DNA of 64,000 nucleotides. It comes from DATJLY01 sp963773665. Its GTDB lineage: Bacteria > Pseudomonadota > Alphaproteobacteria > ATCC43930 > CGMCC-115725. The position numbers were made by a program, and so were the translations under genes. The notes beneath the pieces were generated by a model. That model saw only the letters and a list, made by a program, of their open reading frames with translations. It searched no databases and had not been told where the DNA came from. Positions 52,257 to 61,075 of the stretch are shown here, piece by piece (positions within the stretch are counted from its first letter, which is position 1; each line of letters begins with the position of its first letter). The stretch spans positions 310,001 through 374,000 of the forward strand of contig CAVZBZ010000001.1 in assembly GCA_963773665.1 (NCBI GenBank), read 5' to 3'.

Positions 52257-53877
52257 GTGAACGCCCAACACTGGACGCGGCGCAAGCATGCGCTGGCGCT
52301 GCTTGCCGCGAGCGCGCTCGCCGGCGGGACGAGCGCCACCGCATGGTCGGCCACCGTGCCGACGACCACGCCGATCAAGCACGTCATCGTCATCTTCCAG
52401 GAGAACGTGTCGTTCGATCACTATTTCGCGACCTACCCGAACGCCACCAACCCGTCGGGCGAGCCGAGCTTCAAAGCCGCCGCCGGCACGCCGACCGTCA
52501 ACGGCCTCGATGACGGGCTGCTTACGGCCAATCCAAACCAGTTCGCCCCATTCCGCCTCGACCGCAGCGAGGCCTACAGCTGCGACCAGGACCACAACTA
52601 CGCGGACGAGCAGAAGGCTGTGGACATGGGCCTCGCCGACATGTTCGTGCAGGCGACCGGGAAGAGCGGCGAAGGCTGCCGGCCCGGCGGCCAGACCGTG
52701 ATGGGCTACTACGACGGCAACACGGTGACGGCGCTGTGGAACCTGGCGCAGCATTTCGCGCTCAACGACAACGCCTTCGGCACGACCTTCGGCCCCTCGA
52801 CGCCGGGCGCGCTCAACCTCGTTTCGGGCCAGACGCACGGCGCCTCGCAGCCCTTGCTCAGCAACAGCAACGTCGTCGATGGCACGGATATCGGCGACGC
52901 CGATCCCTATCTCGACGATTGCGGCACCGACAAGGGCGGCACCGCCAGCTCCGGCACCATCCTCATGAGCGGCACGAACATCGGCGATCTCCTGAACGCC
53001 AAGGGCGTGACGTGGGGCTGGTTCCAGGGCGGATTTGCTCCGACCGTCGCGGCGACATCGACCGCGCCGGCGGTGTGCGGCGCAAGCCATGCCGGGCATC
53101 CGGGCGTGCCGAATCCGGCCTCGCCCGAAACGACAGGCGCCGACATCCACACCGCGGTCGCCGACTACTCGGCGCACCACGAGCCCTTCATGTACTATCC
53201 TTCGACGCGCAATCCGCATCACCTGCGGCCGAGCTCGGTGCACAAGATCGGCCAGACCGACCAGGCCAATCACCAGTACGACATCAGCGACTTCTATGCC
53301 GCGCTCGACGCCGGCGTCCTGCCTGCGGTGTCGTTCGTCAAGGCGCCGGAATTCGCGGACGGCCATCCCGGCTATTCCGATCCGCTGTCGGAACAGACCT
53401 TTCTCGTCAACGTCATCAACGCGGTCGAGGAGTTGCAATATTGGTCGTCGACCGCGATCATCATCAACTGGGACGATTCCGACGGCTGGTACGACCACGT
53501 CGTGGGGCCGGTCGTCAACACCTCGAACACCAGCGCCGACTTCCTTGCCGGCGCCGGCAATTGCGGCACGCCGGCAACGGGGGCCTTTCTCGGCCGCTGC
53601 GGCAACGGCCCGCGCATCCCCTACATGGTCGTCTCGCCGTGGGCGAAGGAGAACTTCGTCGATCACACGACGATCGACCAGACCGCGAGCATTCGCTTCA
53701 TCGAGGAGAATTGGAGCCTCGGCACGATCGACGGCACGACGTCGCCGCCAGCGGGCCAAGGTTCGTTCGATCGAGCTGACCGGACCGATCGACGCGATGT
53801 TCGATTTCAAGAGCGATAACTATCGTATCCTCATCCTCCGCGACACGACCGGCAAACCGATCGTGACCAGCCCCTGA
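52257..53877 (+). CDS. secreted phosphoesterase / acid phosphatase (phospholipase C-like family), one +1 shift
   Basis: About 539 residues after correction. A signal peptide runs to AWSA, with an RRK start and a hydrophobic core, plausibly Tat or Sec. The phosphoesterase motif IKHVIVIFQENVSFDHYF is near residue 40-55. AFGTTFGPSTPGALNLVSGQ and WDDSDGWYDHVVGP are typical of this family with metal ligands. GTG 52257 follows RBS AAGGAGGGG. The frame shifts near 53760 (QGS to IELTGPIDAMFDFKSD); with one base removed the C-terminal domain reads to IVTSP. It hydrolyses phosphate esters or phospholipids outside the cytoplasm. Confidence 0.82.
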
Positions 53878-53976
53878 CGAGCGGCGGCGCCGCTTCGCCA
53901 GAAGCGGCGCCGCCACCGCCTTCGGTCCTCCTTCGCCGCGGACGCGCAATGGGCTAAACTCACGGCGGGAGGAACC

Positions 53977-54996
53977 ATGCGATCCAATCGGCTGCGCGCC
54001 GCCGCCCTTGCCGGGGCGATCGGCGCCTTATCTCTTTTCGCCGCATCCGCCGACGCTGCCGAGCACATAAAACTCGGGCTCGTCAAGGTGGCGAATTCGG
54101 GACCCACTTATATCGCCGTCGAAAAAGGCTATTTCGCCGCCGAAGGGCTCGATCCCCAGATCGTGTTCTTCGAAGGCGGCGGCGTGCCGATCGCGGTCGC
54201 CGTGGTTTCCGGCGACATCGACATCGGCGAGACCGCGTCCTCGGGCAGCCTGTACTCGCTGGGCGGCCAGGGCGCGATCAAGATCGTCGGCGGCGAGACG
54301 CGCGAGGCCAAGGGCTTCCACAATTTCGCGCTCGTCGCCTCGAACCGCGGCTGGGACGCGGGCCTCAGGGCCTATACCGATCTTCCCGGCCATTCGCTTG
54401 CCATTCCGCAGATCGGCTCCGCCGCGCATTACCGGCTGGCCCTCATCGCGCAGAAATTCGGCTTCGACGTGAACCGCGTGCAGCTCAAGGCCGTGCAGTC
54501 GATCCCGAACGTGATCTCGGCCGTGAAGGGCGGACAGGCCGACGGCACCATCAACGCCGCGACCCAGCTCGTGCCGATGATCGATGCCGGCGAGGTGAAG
54601 CTCATCGGCTGGCTCAGCGACGAGGTCCGTTTCCAGTCGGCCGTGACCTTCGTCTCGACCAAGACGGCGAACGAGCGCGGCGACATGCTGGCGCGGTTCT
54701 ACCGCGCCTTCCGCAAGGGCCTGGCCTTCTACCACGACGCCTTCACCGGCCCGGGCGAGACCCGCGCCGACGGGCCGGACGCGGCCGAGGCGCTTGCCAT
54801 CATCAGCAAGTACACCGGCGAGCCGGTCGACAAGGTGAAGCTCGCGATCGCCTATGCCCCGGCCAATGGCGGCCTCGACACGCACGACATCGCCCGCCAG
54901 ATCGCCTGGTACACCTCCCAGGGCCTGCTCAAGGGGCCGATCGACCCCGAGACGGTGATCGACCGGCGCTACGTCATCGAGCTGCCGATCCAATAA
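53977..54996 (+). CDS. ABC transporter substrate-binding protein (SsuA/THI5-like), exported
   Basis: A 339-residue periplasmic-binding protein with a clear signal peptide ending in ASADAA. Lobe 1 starts IKLGLVKVANSGPTYIAVEK and GYFAAEGLDPQIVFFEGGGV; the fold runs to YVIELPIQ. It captures a small ligand for an ABC importer, but no permease or ATPase gene is adjacent. A cut homologue with the same start pattern (VRIGVSRLASNGPI) begins at 63883. Confidence 0.85.
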   Translation: MRSNRLRAAALAGAIGALSLFAASADAAEHIKLGLVKVANSGPTYIAVEKGYFAAEGLDPQIVFFEGGGVPIAVAVVSGDIDIGETASSGSLYSLGGQGAIKIVGGETREAKGFHNFALVASNRGWDAGLRAYTDLPGHSLAIPQIGSAAHYRLALIAQKFGFDVNRVQLKAVQSIPNVISAVKGGQADGTINAATQLVPMIDAGEVKLIGWLSDEVRFQSAVTFVSTKTANERGDMLARFYRAFRKGLAFYHDAFTGPGETRADGPDAAEALAIISKYTGEPVDKVKLAIAYAPANGGLDTHDIARQIAWYTSQGLLKGPIDPETVIDRRYVIELPIQ

Positions 54997-55098
54997 TCTG
55001 CCTAAAAAAACGGCAGACTGCTTGCGATTTGGCCCCGGAACCTGGTTTCCCTCCTCGGGATTCCGCAGTAGGTTCGCTCCGCCGCCGCCGCCGTCAGA

Positions 55099-55115
55099 CT
55101 GGCACGGCTCATGCT
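55099..55115 (+). promoter_or_regulatory. sigma-54 promoter of glnB
   Basis: CTGGCACGGCTCATGCT matches TGGCACG-N4-TTGCW with correct GG/GC spacing (one mismatch in the -12 element). It lies 67 bases before glnB. Sigma-54/NtrC control of glnBA is established in related bacteria. Confidence 0.75.
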
Positions 55116-55181
55116 TACCGAGGGCGTTGAGGCGGCCATGAGCCGGGCGCCGGAGCCTGTCATTGCCAGAAGGCATGAACC

Positions 55182-55520
55182 ATGAAAAAAGTCGAAGCGA
55201 TCATAAAGCCGTTCAAGCTCGACGAGGTGAAGGAAGCGCTGCACGAGGTCGGCATTCAGGGCATCACGGTCACCGAGGCCAAGGGTTTCGGCCGGCAGAA
55301 GGGACACACCGAGCTCTACCGCGGGGCCGAGTATGTGGTCGACTTCCTGCCCAAGGTGAAGATCGAGGTGGTGATGGAGGACAGCCTGGTCGAACGCGCC
55401 GTCGAGGCGATCCAGCACGCCGCCCACACCGGCCGCATCGGCGACGGCAAGATCTTCATCAGCACCATCGACGAGGCGATCCGCATCCGCACCGGCGAGA
55501 AGGGAAAGGACGCGATCTAG
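55182..55520 (+). CDS. glnB: nitrogen regulatory protein PII
   Basis: A 112-residue signal-transduction trimer. The start is MKKVEAIIKPFKLDEVKEAL; the T-loop carries the uridylylation site Y51 in HTELYRGAEYVVDFLPK. The C-terminal block GRIGDGKIFISTIDEAIRIR completes the ATP/2-oxoglutarate site. It is a typical GlnB, next to glnA. Upstream is a sigma-54 promoter, so expression should rise under nitrogen limitation. Confidence 0.96.
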   Translation: MKKVEAIIKPFKLDEVKEALHEVGIQGITVTEAKGFGRQKGHTELYRGAEYVVDFLPKVKIEVVMEDSLVERAVEAIQHAAHTGRIGDGKIFISTIDEAIRIRTGEKGKDAI

Positions 55521-55593
55521 CACCGCGGCACCAAGGCCGTCCGCGGCAGGCCGGCCCGAATCTTTCAACCAACCTCACACGGGACAGGGGACC

Positions 55594-57003
55594 ATGGCCA
55601 ACGAGCAAAAAGTAATGGACATGATCAAGGAGCACGACGCCAAGTACGTCGACTTCCGCTTTACCGATCCGCGCGGCAAGTGGCAGCACCTTGCCTATCA
55701 CGTCAGGGCGATCTCGGCCGACGTGCTGGCCGAGGGCGTCATGTTCGACGGCTCCTCGATCGCCGGCTGGAAGGCGATCAACGAGAGCGACATGCTGTTG
55801 AAGCCGGACTGCGAAACCGCGGTGCTCGATCCGTTCGCGGCGCAGACCTCGATCATCCTCTTCTGCGACTGCCTCGAGCCGCAGACCGGCCAGCCCTATG
55901 GCCGCGACCCGCGCTCGATGGCGAAGAAGGCGGAGAAGTACCTGGCCTCGACCGGCATCGCCGACAAGGCGTTCTTCGGCCCCGAGGCCGAGTTCTTCGT
56001 GTTCGACGACGTGCGCTACGGCGTCGGCATGCAGGGCGCCTCCTACGCGATCGAGGCCGAGGAAAGCCCCGACAGCTCGACCAAGCAATTCCCCGACGGC
56101 AATACCGGCCATCGCCCGCCGATCAAGGGCGGATATTTTCCGGTGCCGCCGGTCGACAGCACCGCCGATCTCCGGGCCGAGATGCTCTCGACCATGATGG
56201 AGATGGGCCTCTCGGTCGAGAAGCACCATCACGAGGTGGCGCCCTCGCAGCACGAGCTCGGCCACGTCTTCCAGACGCTCGTCAAGGGCGCCGACCAGAT
56301 GCAGATCTACAAGTACGTGGTGATGCAGGTCGCGAACCAGTACGGCAAGACCGCGACCTTCATGCCGAAGCCGATCAAGGGCGACAACGGCTCGGGCATG
56401 CACACGCACCAGTCGATCTGGAAGGGCGACAAGCCCCTGTTCGCGGGCTCGGGCTATGCCGACCTGTCGGACACGGCGCTCTACTATATCGGCGGCATCA
56501 TCAAGCACGCGAAGGCGATCAACGCCTTCACCAACCCGACGACGAACAGCTACAAGCGCCTCATTCCCGGCTTCGAGGCGCCGGTGCTGCTCGCCTACTC
56601 GGCGCGCAACCGCTCGGCCTCGTGCCGCATCCCGATCGTCTCGAGCCCCAAGGGCAAGCGCGTCGAGGTCCGCTTCCCGGATCCGGCCTGCAACCCCTAT
56701 CTCGGCTTCGCGGCGATGCTGATGGCCGGGCTCGACGGCATCCAGAACCGCATCCACCCGGGCGACCCGATCGACAAGAACCTGTACGACCTGCCGCCCG
56801 AGGAGCTGAAGGACATCCCGACCGTGTGCGGGAGCCTGCGCGAGGCGCTCGAGAATCTGCGCGCCGACCACGCCTTCCTGCTCAAGGGCGATGTCTTCAC
56901 CAAGGACTTCGTCGACGCCTATATCGACCTGCGCTACGAGGAAGTCCACGCCTTCGAGCACACGCCGCACCCGATCGAGTTCCAGATGTATTACTCGGTG
57001 TGA
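55594..57003 (+). CDS. glnA: type I glutamine synthetase
   Basis: A 469-residue enzyme that makes glutamine from glutamate, ammonia and ATP. VMFDGSSIAGWKAINESDM, FGPEAEFFVFDDVRY with metal glutamates, HHHEVAPSQHELGHVFQTL, and KPIKGDNGSGMHTHQSIW are intact. The adenylylation tyrosine lies in NLYDLPPEELKD. It is the second gene of the glnBA operon, 73 bases after glnB. Confidence 0.97.
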   Translation: MANEQKVMDMIKEHDAKYVDFRFTDPRGKWQHLAYHVRAISADVLAEGVMFDGSSIAGWKAINESDMLLKPDCETAVLDPFAAQTSIILFCDCLEPQTGQPYGRDPRSMAKKAEKYLASTGIADKAFFGPEAEFFVFDDVRYGVGMQGASYAIEAEESPDSSTKQFPDGNTGHRPPIKGGYFPVPPVDSTADLRAEMLSTMMEMGLSVEKHHHEVAPSQHELGHVFQTLVKGADQMQIYKYVVMQVANQYGKTATFMPKPIKGDNGSGMHTHQSIWKGDKPLFAGSGYADLSDTALYYIGGIIKHAKAINAFTNPTTNSYKRLIPGFEAPVLLAYSARNRSASCRIPIVSSPKGKRVEVRFPDPACNPYLGFAAMLMAGLDGIQNRIHPGDPIDKNLYDLPPEELKDIPTVCGSLREALENLRADHAFLLKGDVFTKDFVDAYIDLRYEEVHAFEHTPHPIEFQMYYSV

Positions 57004-57029
57004 GCTGAGTTATCCGAGCTACGAGCGAG

Positions 57030-57066
57030 ACCCCGCTGGGAAACCTGCGGGGCCTTTGCTTTTGTG
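57030..57066 (+). terminator. Rho-independent terminator after glnA
   Basis: CCCCGC (57031-57036) pairs with GCGGGG (57047-57052), followed by CCTTTGCTTTTG. It lies about 27 bases past the glnA stop. The 250 bases beyond it to 57302 show nothing recognisable. Confidence 0.75.
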
Positions 57067-57302
57067 CGCTCCGCTTCGAGGATCAACTCGTAAACCGGGC
57101 GCGAAGTTCCTACATAGCGCCGTGCGTCTCCAGGGAGCGCTCCTGATCAGTGCGCTGCTGGATGCCGCCGCGAGTCATCGGCCGTGGCCTGGACTGCATC
57201 TGGGACCATTGGCGACAAGGCCTTCCCGGGCCGGACTTGCGAGATAGTCGGCGGAGGTTACGCAGTAAGCCTCCGCCGGCGACGGGACCGCCGATGGCCC
57301 GG

Positions 57303-57704
57303 TCAGCGCGACGCGCCGGACGGTGCTTCTGCGACGAGACGATCCGCGCACAGCGAACTGGCATCGGCGACCGGTTGATCGGTCCCCGGGATCGTCACCC
57401 AGCCACCCTTTTCGATGATCTCGTGCTGCTTCCACGAATCGGTCGCTTTCAGCGACACGAGATTGGCCGCGGCGTTGGGACTGTTGGTGAACCGGTTGAC
57501 GCAGATCTGCGCCGCCAGATCGGCGCGCGCCGCCGACGCGGCTTGCGTCGCCATGCGGTCCGCGGTCCCGCCCGTGACCCACCCGCCCCAGCCGAAGCCG
57601 ACGACCATGACGGCGATCGCCGCTCCCGCGCAGGCCCAGAAAAGCACGGTCTTCGACGCCTGAAACTGCTCGAAACGAGCCGCAAGGCCGCTCGGCTTTG
57701 CCAT
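57303..57704 (-). CDS. single-pass membrane protein, hypothetical
   Basis: A 133-residue protein with one N-terminal membrane helix (VLFWACAGAAIAVMVVGFGW) after a charged start, then a periplasmic domain with two Cys (AAQICVNRF and SSLCADRL). SWKQHEIIEKGGWVTIPG reads as a conserved block. Similar proteins occur in Bradyrhizobiaceae-like genomes from memory, without known function. It is convergent with glnA. Confidence 0.65.
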   Translation of the reverse strand: MAKPSGLAARFEQFQASKTVLFWACAGAAIAVMVVGFGWGGWVTGGTADRMATQAASAARADLAAQICVNRFTNSPNAAANLVSLKATDSWKQHEIIEKGGWVTIPGTDQPVADASSLCADRLVAEAPSGASR

Positions 57705-58043
57705 GACGCTCTCCCTGTCGATTTTCTGAGCCTGGGCAGCCGATGGGCCGCCTTTGGATCAGCGCCGCGACTATGCGGCTCAAAACCACAAAAACCTAAT
57801 TATTTTTGTGTTAACTTGAAAACAGCCGCGCGGTGTCCAAAATATAATTGCGAAGCGTTCCAAAGATAACTAAGTTTGTCTCTTGGATATTTTTGATTCC
57901 AGCCGCTTGAAGTTTTTCGTTCTATCCCGGAATGCCCCGATCTATCAGCGGAGTGCGCGGGAATACATTGGGCCGCTCGGGCCGGTTTCGGCACCCGGAA
58001 AGCGGCCGCGACGCAGGATGGAGCGTCGCAGAAGGAGAACGCC
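57705..58043. other. non-coding gap with an AT-rich inverted repeat
   Basis: 339 bases without a supported gene. An AT-rich stretch contains CACAAAAA (57787-57794) facing TTTTTGTG (57803-57810), a possible terminator or regulator site. Composition drops markedly compared with the flanks. The 3' part is ordinary GC-rich DNA leading to a good RBS (AGAAGGAGAA) for the gene at 58044. Confidence 0.5.
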
Positions 58044-58253
58044 ATGGCAGAGAACAATGTGGTCGCGGCCATACTCTCCGCGGTTTTGACGGCGCACCAG
58101 CGGACGGGAGACGCCGACGTGGCGACGGCGGTCAAGACCTACCACGCCTGTCTCGCCGCGCTGCAACACTATGGCGACGTGCCGCTCGAGGCGCGCTGGT
58201 CCGCCGCGGCGGAGGGGCGCCGCCTGTCGGAGCAGGATCACGGCAAGAGCTAG
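58044..58253 (+). CDS. small hypothetical protein (69 residues)
   Basis: ATG 58044 with RBS AGAAGGAGAACGCC. The protein reads AENNVVAAILSAVLTAHQRT, then TYHACLAALQHYGDVPLEAR and a basic end. It is predicted to be helical and soluble. It is the first of four small same-strand ORFs within 900 bases. No family is recognised. Confidence 0.6.
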   Translation: MAENNVVAAILSAVLTAHQRTGDADVATAVKTYHACLAALQHYGDVPLEARWSAAAEGRRLSEQDHGKS

Positions 58254-58277
58254 GCCCGAGCGCGCAAGGGAAACGCC

Positions 58278-58442
58278 ATGCACGAAGAACGCATCGACCG
58301 ATTGCACGCCATCATGGGCTTTGTCGTCCTCGCGGCGATCATGGCCGGCGAGATCGCGCTCATTCTCAAGTCCTTCCACGTCCAATCCATGCCGCTGCCG
58401 CACACGGCGCAGATATTCCTGCACCTGACGTTCGGCCGTTGA
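58278..58442 (+). CDS. small membrane-associated hypothetical protein (54 residues)
   Basis: ATG 58278 follows a weak purine-rich RBS (AAGGGAAACGCC). The protein has one membrane segment (MGFVVLAAIMAGEIALIL) after a charged start (MHEERIDRLHA) and a short tail. It is shorter than usual gene-finding limits. It is spaced 24 bases after the previous small gene, same strand. Unknown role. Confidence 0.5.
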   Translation: MHEERIDRLHAIMGFVVLAAIMAGEIALILKSFHVQSMPLPHTAQIFLHLTFGR

Positions 58443-58461
58443 TCCGGCGCGGAGATCGTAT

Positions 58462-58710
58462 GTGACGGAAAAGATCGAGACACCCGAACAGTCCGCGCGC
58501 CACATCCTGCGGCTCATCGTCGGACATTTTCACGGCATGCCCGGGCGCGTCCTGCGCGAAGCGAGCCTGCAGCGCATCCTGTCCTCCGACGGCTGGAACC
58601 CGGAGGGATACGATCCGGGCCGCAGCTTCGCGCTGGAGCATGGCTGGCTCAGCGCCGCGACCGACACGCTCACCTTGACCTTCGCCGGCTACACGGCGGC
58701 GTTCGCCTGA
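58462..58710 (+). CDS. small hypothetical protein (82 residues)
   Basis: GTG 58462 start. The chain contains SARHILRLIVGHFHGMPGRV and SDGWNPEGYDPGRSFALEHG, then LTLTFAGYTAAFA. It looks like a compact globular domain; the GW and helix pattern resembles small winged-helix-like proteins, but I do not assign a function. It lies in the same strand series of short ORFs. Confidence 0.5.
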   Translation: MTEKIETPEQSARHILRLIVGHFHGMPGRVLREASLQRILSSDGWNPEGYDPGRSFALEHGWLSAATDTLTLTFAGYTAAFA

Positions 58711-58733
58711 CCGGCCCAGAAAGGCCCCGCGCC

Positions 58734-58919
58734 ATGGCCTACAAGTTCAACGTCAAAGAGACGGTCACCTACTCGCCCGCCGTGCTCGGCGGCTCTCATC
58801 GCCACGTCCAATTCGAGATCGTCCGCCACCTCCCGTCCGAGCGCGGCATGAACCAGTACCGCGTGAAATCGCTCATCGACGGCCACGAGCGCGTGGCACT
58901 CGAAAGCGAACTCTCTTAA
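58734..58919 (+). CDS. small conserved-type hypothetical protein (61 residues)
   Basis: ATG 58734. The protein is beta-rich: YKFNVKETVTYSPAVLGG, then VQFEIVRHLPSERGMNQYRV and KSLIDGHERVALESELS, suggesting an SH3-like barrel. Proteins of this size and pattern occur in Hyphomicrobiales-type genomes from memory. It ends 10 bases before the convergent VOC gene. Confidence 0.6.
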   Translation: MAYKFNVKETVTYSPAVLGGSHRHVQFEIVRHLPSERGMNQYRVKSLIDGHERVALESELS

Positions 58920-58929
58920 GCGCGCGTTC

Positions 58930-59460
58930 TCACCACCGCTTCGGCAGCGGCTTCGATGCTGCGTCTTCGAGCGAGTTGACGCGGTTCCATTGCTCGGGCG
59001 GGCGCGACAGGCCGCGCTCGTCGATCTGATCCATGTCGCAGTAAAGCTCGAACTCGTAGCCGTCGGGGTCGAGGCAGTGGAAGCCGGGATTGCCGCCGGG
59101 GCCGCGCCGCCCTTCCCAGGTCACCGGCACGCCCTGCGCGCGCAGGAAATCGCGCGCGGCGATCAGCTCGGCCATGCTCGCCACTTCGAGCGCCAGGTGA
59201 TCGACATGCAGGCCCCGGTCGTCGCGCGCCTTGTCCTTCTTCTTGTTCTCCATCACCGCGATCGTGTGGTGGTCGGAATTGGCGCGCAGGAACACCATGC
59301 CGAACTCGTTCTTGTCCGACACGCTGAAGCCCAGCATCTCGGTCCAGAACTTGACGGTGCGGGCGACGTCGGCGACCTCGTACACGAGATGGCCGATTTT
59401 CTTGACCTTGATCGGCGACTTCGCCGCTTGCTTGTGGGCGACGGCGGTCTCGGCGGTCAT
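58930..59460 (-). CDS. VOC family protein (glyoxalase/extradiol-dioxygenase fold)
   Basis: A 176-residue vicinal-oxygen-chelate protein. Metal-ligand candidates are His in HLVYEVADV, His in HVDHLALEVAS, and Glu in YEFELYCDMDQID. The last two form the second half-repeat ending FHCLDPDGYEFELYC. It resembles catechol-2,3-dioxygenase-type single-domain proteins, but the reaction is not fixed by sequence. It is divergent from a binding-protein gene, with RBS CCAGGAGG upstream. Confidence 0.8.
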   Translation of the reverse strand: MTAETAVAHKQAAKSPIKVKKIGHLVYEVADVARTVKFWTEMLGFSVSDKNEFGMVFLRANSDHHTIAVMENKKKDKARDDRGLHVDHLALEVASMAELIAARDFLRAQGVPVTWEGRRGPGGNPGFHCLDPDGYEFELYCDMDQIDERGLSRPPEQWNRVNSLEDAASKPLPKRW

Positions 59461-59539
59461 TGCAATCCTCCTGGGGTTCGCTTGAGTGCAAATTGTGTCG
59501 CGCGCGCGCCCATGTCAATATCGCGCGAGGGGACCCGGC

Positions 59540-60550
59540 ATGAAGCGATCGGCACTGGGCGCTGCGATTTTGCTCGCGACGGGCGCGTCGGCCGCGGCGG
59601 ATGGGCCGCAATGGCTCGATCCCGCGCTTCTCGCCGCGGCCAAGGGCGAGGGCACGCCGGTCATCTACAGCTCGGTCAACGAGGAAGAGGAGATGCCGCA
59701 GCTTGCCCGCTTCGAGGCGGCGACCGGCATCCATGTCGATTACGTGCGCAATTCCGACACCGCCATCATGGCGCGGATCGAGATCGAGGCGCGCGCCGGC
59801 AAGCAATCCTGGGACATCGTCGAGATCCAGGCGGCCGAGAGCATCCCGAAGGAGCTGCGCCTGGCCTGGGACCCGCCGGAATCGAAGAACCTTTTTCCGG
59901 GCGCCAAGGACCCGGAGCATCGCTGGATCGGCGCCTACACCGTGTTCCACGCGCCGGGATACAACACCCAAAAAATCGACCGCGCGAGCCTGCCGCAAAG
60001 CTACGCCGATTTCGCCAAGCATCCGGACTGGGCGGGGCATGTCGGGATCGACTTCAGCGACCGCGACTGGCTTGCCGGCATGTTCCAGTTCTATGGCGAG
60101 GACAAGGGCAAAAGCCTCATCGAGAGCATCGTCGCGACGCTCCACCCCGCGCTCTACAAGGGGCATCTGGCGCTCGCCCGCGCGCTCGGATCGGGCGAGT
60201 ACTGGGTGACGCTCAACAATTTCGTCAACCTCACGCTCAACGTGAAGCTCGCCGGCGGGCCGGTCGATTACTGGGTGCTGGAGCCGGTCGTCGTGACCTA
60301 TGGCGAGGCCGCGATCAATGCCAAGGCGCCGCACCCCAACGCGGCGAAGCTTCTGCTCAATTATCTCATCGGCGCCGAGGCGCAGACGATGCGCACCAAG
60401 TGGGGCCGCATCCCGACCCGGCCCGACGTCGAGACCAACCCGCCCGGCATCTTCGCGACGTTCCAGGCCAAGCACACCGAGCGTGTGTCGCTGTCGCCGG
60501 AAGAGAACGAGCGCTGGCAGAAGAGATTCAACGGGTTCTTCAAGGACTGA
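59540..60550 (+). CDS. extracellular substrate-binding protein (iron/polyamine-type)
   Basis: A 336-residue exported binding protein with a signal peptide ending ASAAA. PVIYSSVNEEEEMPQLARFE and ATGIHVDYVRNSDT match the ABC family 1 pattern of Fe3+ and putrescine/spermidine binders. GAYTVFHAPGYNTQKID and an interior that closes the cleft follow to GFFKD. It lies between two VOC genes; no permease or ATPase is adjacent. Confidence 0.82.
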   Translation: MKRSALGAAILLATGASAAADGPQWLDPALLAAAKGEGTPVIYSSVNEEEEMPQLARFEAATGIHVDYVRNSDTAIMARIEIEARAGKQSWDIVEIQAAESIPKELRLAWDPPESKNLFPGAKDPEHRWIGAYTVFHAPGYNTQKIDRASLPQSYADFAKHPDWAGHVGIDFSDRDWLAGMFQFYGEDKGKSLIESIVATLHPALYKGHLALARALGSGEYWVTLNNFVNLTLNVKLAGGPVDYWVLEPVVVTYGEAAINAKAPHPNAAKLLLNYLIGAEAQTMRTKWGRIPTRPDVETNPPGIFATFQAKHTERVSLSPEENERWQKRFNGFFKD

Positions 60551-60625
60551 GCGCCTTGGTTCGGGCTTTGACAAGGGTTTGGGCGCTCGATTAGCCTTGG
60601 CCCCCGAAGCAAGGGAGATGTTGCG

Positions 60626-61066
60626 ATGGCAGCCGTCCTCGAAGGCAAGACCGAGGCTCCGTCGTTCGAATTCGTGGGCTTGATGCACGAAGGCGTGCCG
60701 TGCACGCGGAGCAATCTCGACGCCTGCGTCAAATTCTATCTCGAGGTGCTGGGACTGAAGCTACTGCCGCGGCCGAAGGCGCTCGACGACCTCGTGCCGG
60801 GCGCCTGGATCGGCGATGCCGAGAACCGCGTGCAGTTCCACCTGATCGCCAAGGACGACGAATACTCGCCCGGGCCGCAGGCACCCGCGACGCCCGCCGG
60901 CCGTCACACCGCCTGGCGGGTGAAGGACATCGATCAGTTCTGCGCCCGCATGCGCGCGCTCGGCATCAAGTACGACTCGAACAGCAGCCTCATCGGCGCG
61001 CCGCAGGTGTTCGTGCAGGACCCGGCCGGCCACACCTGGGAATTCCAGGGGCCGATGAAGCGCTGA
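60626..61066 (+). CDS. VOC family protein (second)
   Basis: A 146-residue VOC protein. Blocks include LMHEGVPCTRSNLDACVKFY, LGLKLLPRPKALDDLVPGAW, HTAWRVKDIDQFCARMRALG, and the C-terminal DPAGHTWEFQGPMKR with a ligand glutamate. It may act on the same metabolite as the neighbouring VOC and binding-protein genes. It is convergent with the gene at 61076. The function is not determined. Confidence 0.78.
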   Translation: MAAVLEGKTEAPSFEFVGLMHEGVPCTRSNLDACVKFYLEVLGLKLLPRPKALDDLVPGAWIGDAENRVQFHLIAKDDEYSPGPQAPATPAGRHTAWRVKDIDQFCARMRALGIKYDSNSSLIGAPQVFVQDPAGHTWEFQGPMKR

Positions 61067-61075
61067 GCGGCGCCG

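Noticed and set aside
54997..55017. Hairpin TCTGCC/GGCAGA after the 53977 gene as a terminator
   Set aside because: The stem is short and lacks a T tract, so it was not called as a feature.
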